20,064 nt of DNA from an uncultured Oscillospiraceae bacterium (GCA_934481385.1 CAKSPD010000021.1:1-20064); one strand, 5' to 3'; shown: positions 1-8,624, numbered from the stretch's first letter. The notes: generated by a model from the sequence alone, not told the origin. Translations and numbers: made by a program.

Positions 1-2
1 AC

Positions 3-2615
3 GGAGAAGAAAACGGTTTTCAATACAGCATACAGCTCAATTACGGATATGTTGTTATCAACAGTTGTGATGCAGATAAAACAGGTGTTGTGGAAATTCC
101 TTCTGAAATATCCGGAAGTCCTGTTACGACTATCAGAAGAGGAGCATTTACCGGTTGTGGAAAAACTGATGAGGAATACAAGGCAGATGAATATTATGAC
201 GAAACTACTGCTACTCACGGTTATTCCGGTTGCGGAATAACAGAGATAATTATACCCGACAGCGTAACTACAATTGAAGATTTTGCTTTTCAGGACTGCG
301 AAAGCCTTACTAAGATTCATTTTCCGGCAGGACTTAAAGATTTTTACGGAACAGAAAATAACAGGTTTTATGGAGAATGTATCGGTTATGATTCTTGGGT
401 AAAGGGCTGTGATTCCCTTAAAGAACTTACAATAAGCGAAAATAATCCTTACTTCAAATCTGTAAATGGAATCATATACAGTAAAGACGGTAAAACAATC
501 GGCCCTGTCCCCCCTGCTGTTTCCTTTGATTCAATTAATTTTGACGGAATTTCAGCAATTGGTGCTTTTGCTTTCAGCGGTCGTGAAAATCAGATGAGTG
601 ATATTGAAATACCCTCACATATAACTTCTATTGGCGACTATGCTTTCTGCGATTACGGCGGATACGGTGAAAATAATGAAGGTACTGTAAATATCAAGCT
701 CAATCAGGGACTTACCTCGATAGGTGATTATGCATTTGCAAAAATACATTGTCTGGAAGAAATAAATCTTCCTGATTCCGTTACTTCAATTGGAAAAGGT
801 GCTTTTTCTTCAGATAACAGATTAAAATCAATCGCAATTCCCCCGAAAGTAACAGTCATATCAGATGAACTTTTTTATTGTTGCTATAATCTGACATCTG
901 TTAAACTGCCGGAAGGTATTACTGAAATAGGTAAATATGCTTTTTATGGCCCTTTGTATCTCACAAGCATAGACTTACCGTCAACTCTCAAAAAAATTGA
1001 TGATTATGCATTTGCGCTTTTCTCCTATAATGATAAATACAGCAGAAAAGGCCTTACTTCAATTGAAATTCCTGATTCCGTAGAATATATAGGACAGTAC
1101 GCATTTGAAAATAACAAAAGCCTTAAATCTGTAAAGCTTTCTAAAAATTTAAAAAAGATTGAATCTTATTCATTTTCAAGCTGTGGTATAGATTCTCTTG
1201 AAATTCCTGAAGGAGTAACAGAAATTGATGACAATGCATTTTCATATAATCCCCTGACTTCTTTAAAGTTGCCTGATACACTTCTTAGAATCGGCAATGA
1301 AGCATTCAGAACCGGATTTGTATATGATATTCAAAAAGGAAATAAATCTGTTGTTATACCTGACAGTGTAAATGAAATAGGTTCGTGGGCTTTTGCAATG
1401 TGCCATTTAAATGATATAAAACTGCCTGATAAAGCTGTTTCTTGTGGTTTATTTGCTTTTTCGGGAAACAATCTTTCTTCTGTGATTTTCCCCGAGGGAA
1501 CAGAAAGTCTGACTTTGCCTTTAATTTGGGGTAATGAAAATGTAAACAGAATTTATTTGCCGAGAAGTCTTAAAGAGTTATCCCCTCTTGGAATTGCCAA
1601 AAACGGATATTTCAGACTTGTTGCATTAGGCACTCCTTATGATGTAGGTTCTTATGAATTTAACAATCTTGTTATGGTTGAAGATATTTATTTTGCAGGT
1701 ACAGAAAGTGAATGGAATGAGCTTATAAAGGACTGGAATTTTGAAGAATATTATACTGACTCATCAGTAATGGATAATGTTACTGTTCACTTTAATTCAG
1801 CAGATATAGAAAGCGATGTTGCAGGAGATGTAAATGCTGACGGAAAGTTTAATATTGCTGATATTATTATGATGCAGAGATACATTATGTATCAGGGACG
1901 TATTCTGAACTGGGAGGCAGGAGATATTAACAAGGACGGCATAATCAATGTATTTGATTTATGTTCAATGAAAAATATGCTTATACAAACTTTACCGTCT
2001 TTTAAAGTATCTGTCACAAATCTTGTATGGGATTCGGAAAACCGTACTGTTACAGCAGATGTAACATATGAAAATTTACCTGAAAATAGTGATATATGGA
2101 TAGGTATAGTTCCAAGTGATACTCCTCATGATGAAGAACAGGCATATAATGCTCGTATTGATTATGAATATTTTTCAGGATTTGAAAGCGGAAATTTTAA
2201 CGGATTTACTCTTAATGATAGCGGTCTTAGCGGAAACTACGATATTCGTGTATATAACAATAATAAAGGCGGACGTGAAATGGCATGCATAACATTTCAT
2301 ATTGACGGGCCGAAAGCTGATATTCAGAATCTGAAATGGGATTCGGAAAACCGTACTGTTACAGCAGATGTGACATATCAAGGTTTACCAGAAGATAATA
2401 ATGCATGGATAGGAGTAGTTCCAAGTGATACACCTCATAATGAAAATGAAGCTGATTACGAAGATGTTGTATATACTTCTTTAAGAAATTTTAAAAGCGG
2501 TAATTTTGAAGGATTAAAAGTTCCGGATAATATCAGCGGAAATTACGATTTGCGAATATATGGAAGTGATTATGGTGGTGCTGAGCTTGCCTGTGTAAGT
2601 TTTACAATTGAATAA
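3..2615 (+). CDS. Leucine-rich repeat surface protein with internal dockerin (5' end outside window)
   Basis: The frame is open to the left edge, so the gene starts before the window; the GTG at 90 is an internal codon. 870 residues are visible. Residues about 30-560 hold many BspA/LRR_5-type repeats with the pattern I-x-I-P-x-x-[VL]-x-x-I-G-x-x-A-F. A type I dockerin follows at about 606-665, with calcium loops starting at D609 (DVNADGKFNIAD) and D641 (DINKDGIINVFD). The protein ends in two related modules of about 100 residues (about 667-768 and 770-870), each opening with W-D-S-E-N-R-T-V-T-A-D-V-T-Y. LRR_5 proteins are typically extracellular and mediate binding; the dockerin implies attachment to a cohesin scaffold. 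No catalytic domain is visible in this part; one may lie upstream. The ligand is unknown. Having the dockerin inside the chain rather than at the C-terminus is less usual. Confidence 0.9.
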   Translation, partial: GEENGFQYSIQLNYGYVVINSCDADKTGVVEIPSEISGSPVTTIRRGAFTGCGKTDEEYKADEYYDETTATHGYSGCGITEIIIPDSVTTIEDFAFQDCESLTKIHFPAGLKDFYGTENNRFYGECIGYDSWVKGCDSLKELTISENNPYFKSVNGIIYSKDGKTIGPVPPAVSFDSINFDGISAIGAFAFSGRENQMSDIEIPSHITSIGDYAFCDYGGYGENNEGTVNIKLNQGLTSIGDYAFAKIHCLEEINLPDSVTSIGKGAFSSDNRLKSIAIPPKVTVISDELFYCCYNLTSVKLPEGITEIGKYAFYGPLYLTSIDLPSTLKKIDDYAFALFSYNDKYSRKGLTSIEIPDSVEYIGQYAFENNKSLKSVKLSKNLKKIESYSFSSCGIDSLEIPEGVTEIDDNAFSYNPLTSLKLPDTLLRIGNEAFRTGFVYDIQKGNKSVVIPDSVNEIGSWAFAMCHLNDIKLPDKAVSCGLFAFSGNNLSSVIFPEGTESLTLPLIWGNENVNRIYLPRSLKELSPLGIAKNGYFRLVALGTPYDVGSYEFNNLVMVEDIYFAGTESEWNELIKDWNFEEYYTDSSVMDNVTVHFNSADIESDVAGDVNADGKFNIADIIMMQRYIMYQGRILNWEAGDINKDGIINVFDLCSMKNMLIQTLPSFKVSVTNLVWDSENRTVTADVTYENLPENSDIWIGIVPSDTPHDEEQAYNARIDYEYFSGFESGNFNGFTLNDSGLSGNYDIRVYNNNKGGREMACITFHIDGPKADIQNLKWDSENRTVTADVTYQGLPEDNNAWIGVVPSDTPHNENEADYEDVVYTSLRNFKSGNFEGLKVPDNISGNYDLRIYGSDYGGAELACVSFTIE
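2028..2378 (+). repeat. Intragenic tandem duplication of a C-terminal module
   Basis: Two 42-nt blocks, 2028-2069 and 2337-2378, differ at one base only (GTAACA versus GTGACA) and lie 309 nt (103 codons) apart in the same frame. The rest of the two modules is clearly related in protein (for example VPSDTPH, SGNYD, ELAC or EMAC) but much more diverged in DNA. Confidence 0.85.
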
Positions 2616-2640
2616 TGCATTTTTGACTATTAAAACAAAA

Positions 2641-2669
2641 GGAGCAATAAAAATTGCTCCTTTTTATTT
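2641..2669. terminator. Bidirectional terminator between LRR gene and recD2
   Basis: An 8-bp perfect stem GGAGCAAT / ATTGCTCC with an AAAA loop is followed by a T-rich tail on the + strand and preceded by an A-rich stretch that serves as T tail on the - strand. It lies between convergent genes, and the recD2 stop codon (2664-2666) sits in the tail. Confidence 0.85.
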
Positions 2670-4841
2670 GACATCTTTAACTTCTTCTGTTTCATTATTA
2701 TCTCCGTCAGTAATGCAATATTCTTTTAATCGTTCTTTTAATTTTGTATTACGTTTGGTAACAGTTACATGTTTTACGGCATATGAAACAGCCTTTTTTG
2801 TTCCGACAATAACAAGTACTTTTTTTGCTCTTGTAATACCTGTATAAATCAGATTTCTCTGCAACATTATATAATGCGTCATCATTACGGGCATCACAAC
2901 CACAGGATATTCAGAACCCTGAGATTTATGAATGGTAATTGCATAAGCCTGAACAAGTTCATCAAGTTCTGTCATATCATATTCAATTCTGCGTTTATCA
3001 AATGTTACTATAAGATTATGATTTTCAAAGTCAATTTCTGAAACTGTACCAATATCACCATTGAAAACTTCTTTATCATAGTTATTGCGAATCTGCATAA
3101 CTTTATCATTCTGTCTGAAAGAACGTCCTGCACGATATATGCATTTATCATTCGGATTTATTGCTTCCTGCAACATAATATTAAGATTTGTCGCACCTAC
3201 AATTCCTTTCTGCATAGGTGAAAGCACCTGAATATCGGACGGAGAAACATTACAATATTTCGGAAGTCTGTTTTTTACAAGTTCAACTATTGTTTTTGAC
3301 GCAGTTTCCGGTTCTTCTGCTTCGATATAGAAAAAGTCCGTATTTCTCCCGTTACTTAAATCAGGAAATTTTCCTTCATTAATTCTGTGGGCATTCATAA
3401 TAATTCTGCTTGACTGTGCCTGACGGAAAATTTTTGTCAGCCTTATTACCGGAAACTGTTCTGAATCAATAATATCACGCAGAACGTTTCCTGCTCCGAC
3501 AGACGGAAGCTGGTCAATATCACCGATGAGAATAAGTTTCATATGCGGTGGAATTGCTTTCATAAGCGAATTCATAAGAATTATATCAATCATAGAGGAC
3601 TCATCAACAATCAGCACATCGCCTTCGAGCATATTATTTTCATTTCTCTGATACCCTTCCTGTGCTTTGAATTCAAGAAGTCTGTGAATTGTTTTTGCCT
3701 CCATACCGGTTGTTTCATTCATACGTTTTGCAGCACGTCCTGTTGGTGCAGCAAGCAGAATTTTCATTCCCAGAATTTTCAGAACACGAATTATTCCAAG
3801 CGTTGTAGTTGTTTTTCCTGTTCCCGGGCCTCCTGTAAGAACCATAACTTTTGCAGTCATTGCCTGCCGGATTCCCTGTGCCTGAATATCATCATATTTG
3901 ATTCCGATTTTTTCTTCAAGTTTGGGAATATTTATTTTAAGATTAGTATTTATTCTTGCAGGAGAACTATTCAATAATTTAAGCCTGCGTGCCACACCTG
4001 TTTCCGCCATATAGAACGGTGGCAGATAAATTGCATTTTCATCAAGAATCAAATCATTTGTTTTTAATATTTTTTCAAGTGCATCAGTTACAGTTTCCTG
4101 TTCTATGCCGAGAAGTTCCGTACTTTTAGTTATAATCTGTTCTCTTTCAGCATAAACATGTCCTTCAGATGCCAGTTTATTCAGTGTGTACAGGATACCG
4201 CTTCTGCAACGTATGAAACAATCTTTTTCAAATCCAAGTTTTGATGCGATTTCATCGGCAGTTTTAAATCCGATACCCCATATATCATCAGCTAATTTAT
4301 ATGGATTTGATTTCACAACTTTAATGCTGTTATTGTCATACATTTTATAAATTTTTATGGCAAAAGATGTGCTGACATTATAGCTCTGAAGAAAAAGCAT
4401 AATGTTTTTGATTTCTTTCTGCTGTTCCCAGCTTTTTGCAATCATTTCCACACGCTTTTTCCCGATACCTTCTACTTCGTTTAACCGTTCCGGAGTTTTC
4501 TCAATAACCGAAATAGTATTTATACCAAACATATCAACGATTCTCTTTGCATATTTTGGGCCTATGCCTTTTATCAAACCGCTTCCGAGATATTTTTCAA
4601 TTCCGAAAGCAGTTGCCGGAATTGTTTCCTCCCATTTCTGTGCGATAAACTGATTGCCGTATTTTTTATTGACTTTCCAGTCGCCCTCAATCAGAAGAAC
4701 TGAGCCGACATTGGCATCAATCAGATTTCCTACAACTGTTATAAGTTCATTGTATCCTTTTACTGCTACACGAAGTACGCTGTAACCGTTTTCGGAATTC
4801 TGATATGTGATTCTTTCTACTACTCCTCGAATTTTTGTCAT
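2664..4841 (-). CDS. recD2: RecD2-type (YrrC) 5'-3' DNA helicase
   Basis: ATP-dependent superfamily 1B helicase of the RecD2 kind, known from bacteria without RecBCD and linked to repair and replication fork handling. The 725-residue length fits the family. The N-terminal part holds helix-hairpin-helix segments (LIKGIGPKYAKRI near 90; VEGIGKKRVEMI near 125). Walker A is GGPGTGKTTT with K343, and motif II (VDES) has D413-E414. The C-terminal UvrD-like part includes AYAITIHKSQGSEYP (about 628-642) and motif VI YTGITRAKK with arginine R671. The ATG at 4841 is preceded by a modest AGCAGG site. It lies downstream of two tRNA genes on the same strand but behind their terminator; no clear promoter of its own was found in the 94-base gap. 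Confidence 0.95.
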   Translation of the reverse strand: MTKIRGVVERITYQNSENGYSVLRVAVKGYNELITVVGNLIDANVGSVLLIEGDWKVNKKYGNQFIAQKWEETIPATAFGIEKYLGSGLIKGIGPKYAKRIVDMFGINTISVIEKTPERLNEVEGIGKKRVEMIAKSWEQQKEIKNIMLFLQSYNVSTSFAIKIYKMYDNNSIKVVKSNPYKLADDIWGIGFKTADEIASKLGFEKDCFIRCRSGILYTLNKLASEGHVYAEREQIITKSTELLGIEQETVTDALEKILKTNDLILDENAIYLPPFYMAETGVARRLKLLNSSPARINTNLKINIPKLEEKIGIKYDDIQAQGIRQAMTAKVMVLTGGPGTGKTTTTLGIIRVLKILGMKILLAAPTGRAAKRMNETTGMEAKTIHRLLEFKAQEGYQRNENNMLEGDVLIVDESSMIDIILMNSLMKAIPPHMKLILIGDIDQLPSVGAGNVLRDIIDSEQFPVIRLTKIFRQAQSSRIIMNAHRINEGKFPDLSNGRNTDFFYIEAEEPETASKTIVELVKNRLPKYCNVSPSDIQVLSPMQKGIVGATNLNIMLQEAINPNDKCIYRAGRSFRQNDKVMQIRNNYDKEVFNGDIGTVSEIDFENHNLIVTFDKRRIEYDMTELDELVQAYAITIHKSQGSEYPVVVMPVMMTHYIMLQRNLIYTGITRAKKVLVIVGTKKAVSYAVKHVTVTKRNTKLKERLKEYCITDGDNNETEEVKDVK

Positions 4842-4882
4842 ATTACCTGCTCTATCAATATATTTTTATTTTGAAATTAAAT

Positions 4883-4904
4883 AAAGCCCGTATTTACGGG
4901 CTTT
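4883..4904 (-). terminator. Terminator after the tRNA-Ser pair
   Basis: A 10-bp perfect inverted repeat AAAGCCCGTA / TACGGGCTTT with a 2-base centre lies just after the tRNA genes. The - strand continues with a T-rich tail (TATTTAATTT). It separates the tRNA transcript from recD2. Confidence 0.8.
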
Positions 4905-4935
4905 AAAAGGAACATATATTTCTGTTCGGATATAA

Positions 4936-5022
4936 CGCGGAAAGAGGGATTTGAACCCTCGCGCCCCTTTCGAGACCTACTCCCTTAGCAGGGGAGCCCC
5001 TTCACCACTTGGGTATTTCCGC
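4936..5022 (-). tRNA. tRNA-Ser (anticodon GCU)
   Basis: Reading the - strand, acceptor arms GCGGAAA and TTTCCGC pair perfectly, followed by discriminator G. The anticodon stem is CTCCC/GGGAG with loop CTGCTAA, giving GCU for AGC and AGU codons. A long variable arm marks a class II tRNA, and the T arm is GAGGG-TTCAAAT-CCCTC. The 3' CCA is not encoded. It sits 13 bases downstream of the other serine tRNA. Confidence 0.95.
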
Positions 5023-5035
5023 ATGAGTGAATAAA

Positions 5036-5121
5036 CGGACAGGGTGGGATTCGAACCCACGGTACGTTGCCGTATCACTGGTTTTCAAGACCAGCTCCTT
5101 AAACCACTCGGACACCTGTCC
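5036..5121 (-). tRNA. tRNA-Ser (anticodon UGA)
   Basis: On the - strand, acceptor arms GGACAGG and CCTGTCC pair perfectly, with discriminator G. The anticodon stem CTGGT/ACCAG carries loop CTTGAAA, giving UGA for UCN codons. The long variable arm is of class II, and the T arm contains GTGGG-TTCGAAT-CCCAC. CCA is not encoded. It is the first gene of the two-tRNA transcript. Confidence 0.95.
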
Positions 5122-5158
5122 ATATTCAATTGTCTGTGTCACTTTACCTGACTTAATA

Positions 5159-5187
5159 AGTATATCATAATATACAAAAAAAGTCAA
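5159..5187 (-). promoter_or_regulatory. Promoter of the tRNA-Ser pair
   Basis: On the - strand TTGACT (5187-5182), a 17-bp spacer and TATACT (5164-5159). The predicted start is near 5152, about 30 bases before the first tRNA. Confidence 0.8.
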
Positions 5188-5254
5188 TAGCAATTGACAT
5201 ATAAAATTATCGCAAAATTTCTTGAATTTTTGTGAATATTTTACAATTAAAAAT

Positions 5255-5277
5255 AAAGCAGAAAATTTTCTGCCTTA
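5255..5277 (-). terminator. Terminator of the yerC-like gene
   Basis: The self-complementary sequence GCAGAAAATTTTCTGC (5258-5273) directly after the stop codon is followed on the - strand by TTTATTTTTAATT. It is AU-rich, so of moderate strength. Confidence 0.6.
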
Positions 5278-5574
5278 TTTTTTGTTCTGAAGTTTTATTC
5301 TGTTAAACACCATATCATAACCGCCGTTGCCGTCCTTCATAGAACGGTTTACTCTGCTGATAGTTGCAGTGCTTGCACCGGTATCGCCGACAATATCATT
5401 ATAAACATGATGCTGGTCAAGAAGTCTTGCTACTTCAAGACGCTGAGCCATAGTATTGAGTTCAAGACGGGTGCATAAGTCATCAAAAAATTTATAACAT
5501 TCATCAATATTATCAAGACAGAGAATAGCTTCAAAAAGTCTGTCCATACTTTCGGATTTGATTTTTTCAATCAT
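5275..5574 (-). CDS. YerC/YecD-family TrpR-like DNA-binding protein
   Basis: A 99-residue protein matching the small YerC/YecD group of TrpR-like regulators common in Firmicutes. The recognisable core is MAQRLEVARLLDQHHVYNDIVGDTGASTATISRVNRSM (residues about 42-79), a TrpR-type helix-turn-helix with the recognition helix in STATISRVNRS. A clear AAGGAG site lies 9 bases before the ATG, and the gene has its own promoter and terminator, so it is a single-gene unit. I recall work that links this family to control of histidine genes in Firmicutes, but nothing next to this gene points to a target, so the regulon is open. Confidence 0.88.
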   Translation of the reverse strand: MIEKIKSESMDRLFEAILCLDNIDECYKFFDDLCTRLELNTMAQRLEVARLLDQHHVYNDIVGDTGASTATISRVNRSMKDGNGGYDMVFNRIKLQNKK

Positions 5575-5605
5575 AAAAATACGCTCCTTATCAGATTATA
5601 GTAAT

Positions 5606-5634
5606 ATTTTAGCACATTGAAATGTAAAAGTAAA
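5606..5634 (-). promoter_or_regulatory. Promoter of the yerC-like gene
   Basis: On the - strand TTTACT (5634-5629), 17-bp spacer, TAAAAT (5611-5606). It is two bases from the usual consensus. Confidence 0.6.
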
Positions 5635-5670
5635 GCATTTTCTGAAAAATTTTTCTTATGAATAAAAAAA

Positions 5671-5696
5671 GACCTTTGCTGATTAAAGCAAAGGTC
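5671..5696 (-). terminator. Terminator of the dapF-dapL-dockerin operon
   Basis: A 10-bp perfect stem GACCTTTGCT / AGCAAAGGTC with 6-base loop; on the - strand it is followed by TTTTTTTATT. It is a textbook intrinsic terminator 12 bases after the dockerin gene. Confidence 0.92.
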
Positions 5697-5708
5697 ATAT
5701 ATGATTGA

Positions 5709-6518
5709 TTATTGAATTTTTCCTGAAGATTTTTCAGCATAGTATTTAAGTATTTCAGAAGAATCAGATGCATTGACTACACCGTCATTATTGAAATCTG
5801 CCTTGCGTATCTGAAATTCAGTAAATCCGTCATCAATACCGATTGAATATGATGCATAATGATGTATGACAGCGGAGGCATCAGAAGAATCTATTGCACC
5901 ATCGTCATTTATATCACCTCTTAAAATATCAAGACTGATATTATAAGAACCGACCGCAACACTGCTTGAAATAGGATAAATCTTTATTTCAGCAGTATCG
6001 GAATTTTTAAAAGCTTCTTTGGCGTTATTCGGTACAAGAGTACAGGTACTTGAAATATCTGTCTGCTGAACGTCCATAATCCTGTTGCCGTTACTGTCAA
6101 AATTCTGAGTCTGGGTAGAAATTGTTATAGTTACTTTCATACCGGAGGAATCAACAGCCGAATCATCAAAACTGTAAAGGGTTTTTGAAGGGATACTGTC
6201 AAGGGATATTACGGCTTCAGTATAAAGAGCATGTATTTCTGTATCCTGAGTTACAGTTTCGGGGTGAATATCCCAGTCATAAAACATTCTTTGAGTGAAA
6301 GTATCTATATTGTATTTTAAGGAAGAAGTGTCCGGCTTGGAATAGTCAACGGATTCACCGCTTTTAAGTTGCTGAGTATCCATTATATTTCCGTCAAAAT
6401 CAAGAAATTTTACAGTATATATTGCCTCGGAATTATCCTCGGCAAATACATTCATGGATAAAACCGGTAAAGAAATCATCGTAAGAGAAATCATAAGTGA
6501 AACGAATTTTATTTTCAT
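5709..6518 (-). CDS. Small secreted protein with C-terminal dockerin
   Basis: A 269-residue secreted protein of unknown function. It has a signal peptide (MKIKF, hydrophobic core, likely cut after VFA near 27). Residues about 34-80 (YTVKFLDFDGNIMDTQQLKSG) resemble an InlB B-repeat/Flg_new-type fold. A unique middle region follows, and a complete type I dockerin covers the last 70 residues, with loops DINDDGAIDSSD and DFNNDGVVNASD. I chose ATG at 6518 over the TTG one codon upstream because the AGGGGA site then has a 9-base spacing. It starts 31 bases after dapL with no terminator or promoter between, so it is probably the last gene of the dapF-dapL operon. No catalytic motif is seen; a cellulosomal accessory or binding protein is the cautious reading. 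Confidence 0.85.
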   Translation of the reverse strand: MKIKFVSLMISLTMISLPVLSMNVFAEDNSEAIYTVKFLDFDGNIMDTQQLKSGESVDYSKPDTSSLKYNIDTFTQRMFYDWDIHPETVTQDTEIHALYTEAVISLDSIPSKTLYSFDDSAVDSSGMKVTITISTQTQNFDSNGNRIMDVQQTDISSTCTLVPNNAKEAFKNSDTAEIKIYPISSSVAVGSYNISLDILRGDINDDGAIDSSDASAVIHHYASYSIGIDDGFTEFQIRKADFNNDGVVNASDSSEILKYYAEKSSGKIQ

Positions 6519-6549
6519 CAAAGAACGTCCCCTGCCCTTTCACATAAAA

Positions 6550-7758
6550 TCAGATTTCAGAAACAAGCTTTTCAAAGCGTTTCATAGCTTCAGCTGTTTT
6601 ATCTCTGTCACCGAATGCGGTAAGTCTGAACCAGCCGTCACCGTTCTTTCCGAATCCTGCACCAGGAGTTCCGACAACAGCTATTTTATTGAGCATAAGG
6701 TCAAAGAAATCCCAGCTGTTCATATTATTCGGGCATTTGAACCATATGTAAGGAGAATTGATACCGCCTGTATACTTAACGCCGAGTTTATCCATAGTTG
6801 AAGAAATAATCTTTGCATTTTCCTGATAGTAAGAAATATTCTTATGAATCTGTTCAAGTCCTTCTTCAGTAAATACGGCTGCGGCAGCACACTGTACAGG
6901 ATATGAAACACCGTTGAACTTACTTCCCTGACGTCTGCTCCAGAGCTGTGAAATGCTTACTTCTGTTCCGTCAGAAGCTTTTACTTTAAGCTCATTCGGA
7001 ATAACTGTATAACCGCATCTCATACCAGTAAAGCCTGCTGTCTTTGAAAGCGAACACATTTCAATTGCACATTCTCTTGCACCTTCAACAGCAAAAATAC
7101 TTCTCGGGAGGTTTGAATCTGTGATGAAAGCTTCATATGCAGAGTCAAATATAATAACTGCATTATTTTTCATTGCATAGTCAATCCATATTTTAAGCTG
7201 TTCCTTTGTATAAACAGCACCTGTCGGATTGTTTGGTGAACAAAGATAAATCAAATCAGCATGTACATTTTCATCAGGCATAGCAAGAAATCCGTTTTCT
7301 TCATTTGAATCTGCAAAAATAATCTTTCTGCCGTTCATTCTGTTTGAGTCAACATATACAGGATATGCAGGGTCAGTAACAAGCACAACATTATCATTTC
7401 CGAATATATCAACAATGTTTCCGCAGTCGCTCTTTGCACCGTCATTTATACGGATTTCTTCCGGAAGAATATCAACTCCGAAACTCTTGTAATATCCTGA
7501 AACAGCATTTTTAAGGAAGTCATAACCTGCACCGCTGTCCTCATAGCCTTTGAAAGTTTCCTTGACTCCCATTTCTTCTGCACCTTTTTTCATAGCCTCA
7601 ACAGCAACAGGAGCTATTGGAAGTGTAACATCTCCTATACCCATTCTTATAAGAGGTGCATCAGGATTTTCAGCAAGAAAGGCATTTACTTTCTTTGCAA
7701 TGTTTATAAAAAGATAATTTTTTTCAAGCTTCAGAAAATTTTCGTTTAAACTCGGCAT
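6550..7758 (-). CDS. dapL: LL-diaminopimelate aminotransferase
   Basis: PLP-dependent class I/II aminotransferase that converts tetrahydrodipicolinate directly to LL-diaminopimelate with glutamate as amino donor, bypassing the succinylase or acetylase steps. The 402-residue length fits DapL. The PLP lysine is K239 in SLSKTAGFTGMRCGY; other cofactor contacts are in TDPAYPVYVDS (Y132), SPNNPTGA (N177) and FDSAYEA (D205, Y208). The gene overlaps the end of dapF by 13 bases, and its GGAG ribosome site lies inside dapF, so translation is probably coupled. With dapF it supplies meso-diaminopimelate for peptidoglycan and lysine. Its start at ATG 7758 is well placed. Confidence 0.95.
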   Translation of the reverse strand: MPSLNENFLKLEKNYLFINIAKKVNAFLAENPDAPLIRMGIGDVTLPIAPVAVEAMKKGAEEMGVKETFKGYEDSGAGYDFLKNAVSGYYKSFGVDILPEEIRINDGAKSDCGNIVDIFGNDNVVLVTDPAYPVYVDSNRMNGRKIIFADSNEENGFLAMPDENVHADLIYLCSPNNPTGAVYTKEQLKIWIDYAMKNNAVIIFDSAYEAFITDSNLPRSIFAVEGARECAIEMCSLSKTAGFTGMRCGYTVIPNELKVKASDGTEVSISQLWSRRQGSKFNGVSYPVQCAAAAVFTEEGLEQIHKNISYYQENAKIISSTMDKLGVKYTGGINSPYIWFKCPNNMNSWDFFDLMLNKIAVVGTPGAGFGKNGDGWFRLTAFGDRDKTAEAMKRFEKLVSEI

Positions 7759-8624
7759 ATTACATTCTCCATTTCTTTTGATAAAAATTTGTCATCAATA
7801 GTACCTTCAAATACATATGTTGCAGGGCCGTTCATAATAACTGTACCGTCTTTCTGATATGTAATTCTGAGGTCACCGCCACGCAGATGAACAAGTATTT
7901 CTTCATCATAGTTACAGAATCCGTTGAGAACAGATGCAACAACAGTTGCACAAGCACCGGTTCCGCATGCAAATGTTTCTCCGCTTCCTCTTTCCCATAC
8001 ACGCATTTTAAGTGTATGATTATCGATTACTTCAACAAATTCAGTATTGACTCTGTTAGGGAAAATCTCATGATTTTCAAAATCAGGGCCGATTTTTTCG
8101 AGGTCAAGGGAATCGATATTTTCAGTAAAGAGAACAGCATGCGGATTGCCCATTGAAACGCATGTGAGCTTATATTCCTTGCCGTTTACATTCACAGGCT
8201 GTGCAACAAATACATCAAGGTCACTTTTTACCGGAATATCAGCAGGTTTGAGAATTGCTTTTCCCATATCAACTTTTACACTCTGAACTTTTCCGTTTTC
8301 AGCATAAAGTGTAAGGTACTTTATTCCGGAATTTGTTTCAAGGGTTATATCAGTTTTATCAGTAAGTCCCATATCGTATACATATTTTCCGATACATCTT
8401 GTAGCATTACCGCACATCATAGCTTCAGAACCGTCTGCGTTGAAGATACGCATACGGAAATCTGCTTTTTCGGACGGCATTATAAGAACAAGACCGTCTG
8501 AGCCTATTCCGAATCTTCTGTCACTGACAACAACGGAAACCTTTTCAGGCTCTTTGACATCTTCTTCAAAGCAGTTTACATATATGTAATCATTTCCGAT
8601 ACCATGCATTTTAGAAAACTTCAT
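7746..8624 (-). CDS. dapF: Diaminopimelate epimerase
   Basis: Converts LL- to meso-diaminopimelate without cofactor, using a two-cysteine acid/base pair. Both cysteines are present: C71 in MMCGNATRC and C220 in GSGETFACGTGACA. The N-terminal MKFSKMHGIGNDYIYVN and the RRFGIGSDGL segment are also typical. 292 residues is a normal length. A very strong AAGGAGG site precedes the ATG. It is first in the operon; the predicted leader is only about 28 bases, so there is no room for a lysine riboswitch or T-box. Confidence 0.97.
   Translation of the reverse strand: MKFSKMHGIGNDYIYVNCFEEDVKEPEKVSVVVSDRRFGIGSDGLVLIMPSEKADFRMRIFNADGSEAMMCGNATRCIGKYVYDMGLTDKTDITLETNSGIKYLTLYAENGKVQSVKVDMGKAILKPADIPVKSDLDVFVAQPVNVNGKEYKLTCVSMGNPHAVLFTENIDSLDLEKIGPDFENHEIFPNRVNTEFVEVIDNHTLKMRVWERGSGETFACGTGACATVVASVLNGFCNYDEEILVHLRGGDLRITYQKDGTVIMNGPATYVFEGTIDDKFLSKEMENVICRV

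Noticed and set aside
90..92. GTG as start of the LRR protein
   Set aside because: The same frame continues upstream to the window edge with typical LRR-protein sequence, no ribosome site precedes the GTG and no signal peptide follows it.
600..1500. LRR coding repeats as a DNA repeat array or CRISPR
   Set aside because: The periodicity is in the protein; unit lengths vary and the DNA is diverged, with no constant repeat or spacers.
3543..3977. 144-codon open frame opposite recD2
   Set aside because: Cysteine- and histidine-rich translation typical of antisense to a coding region; no ribosome site and recD2 is clearly real.
4936..5121. tRNA-Ser genes as integration site for the integrase at 17445
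   Set aside because: They are more than 12 kb away, both tRNAs are complete, and I saw no repeated tRNA 3' end near the integrase.
5002..5193. 63-codon open frame on the - strand
   Set aside because: It runs through both tRNA-Ser genes and their promoter; it is not a credible protein gene.
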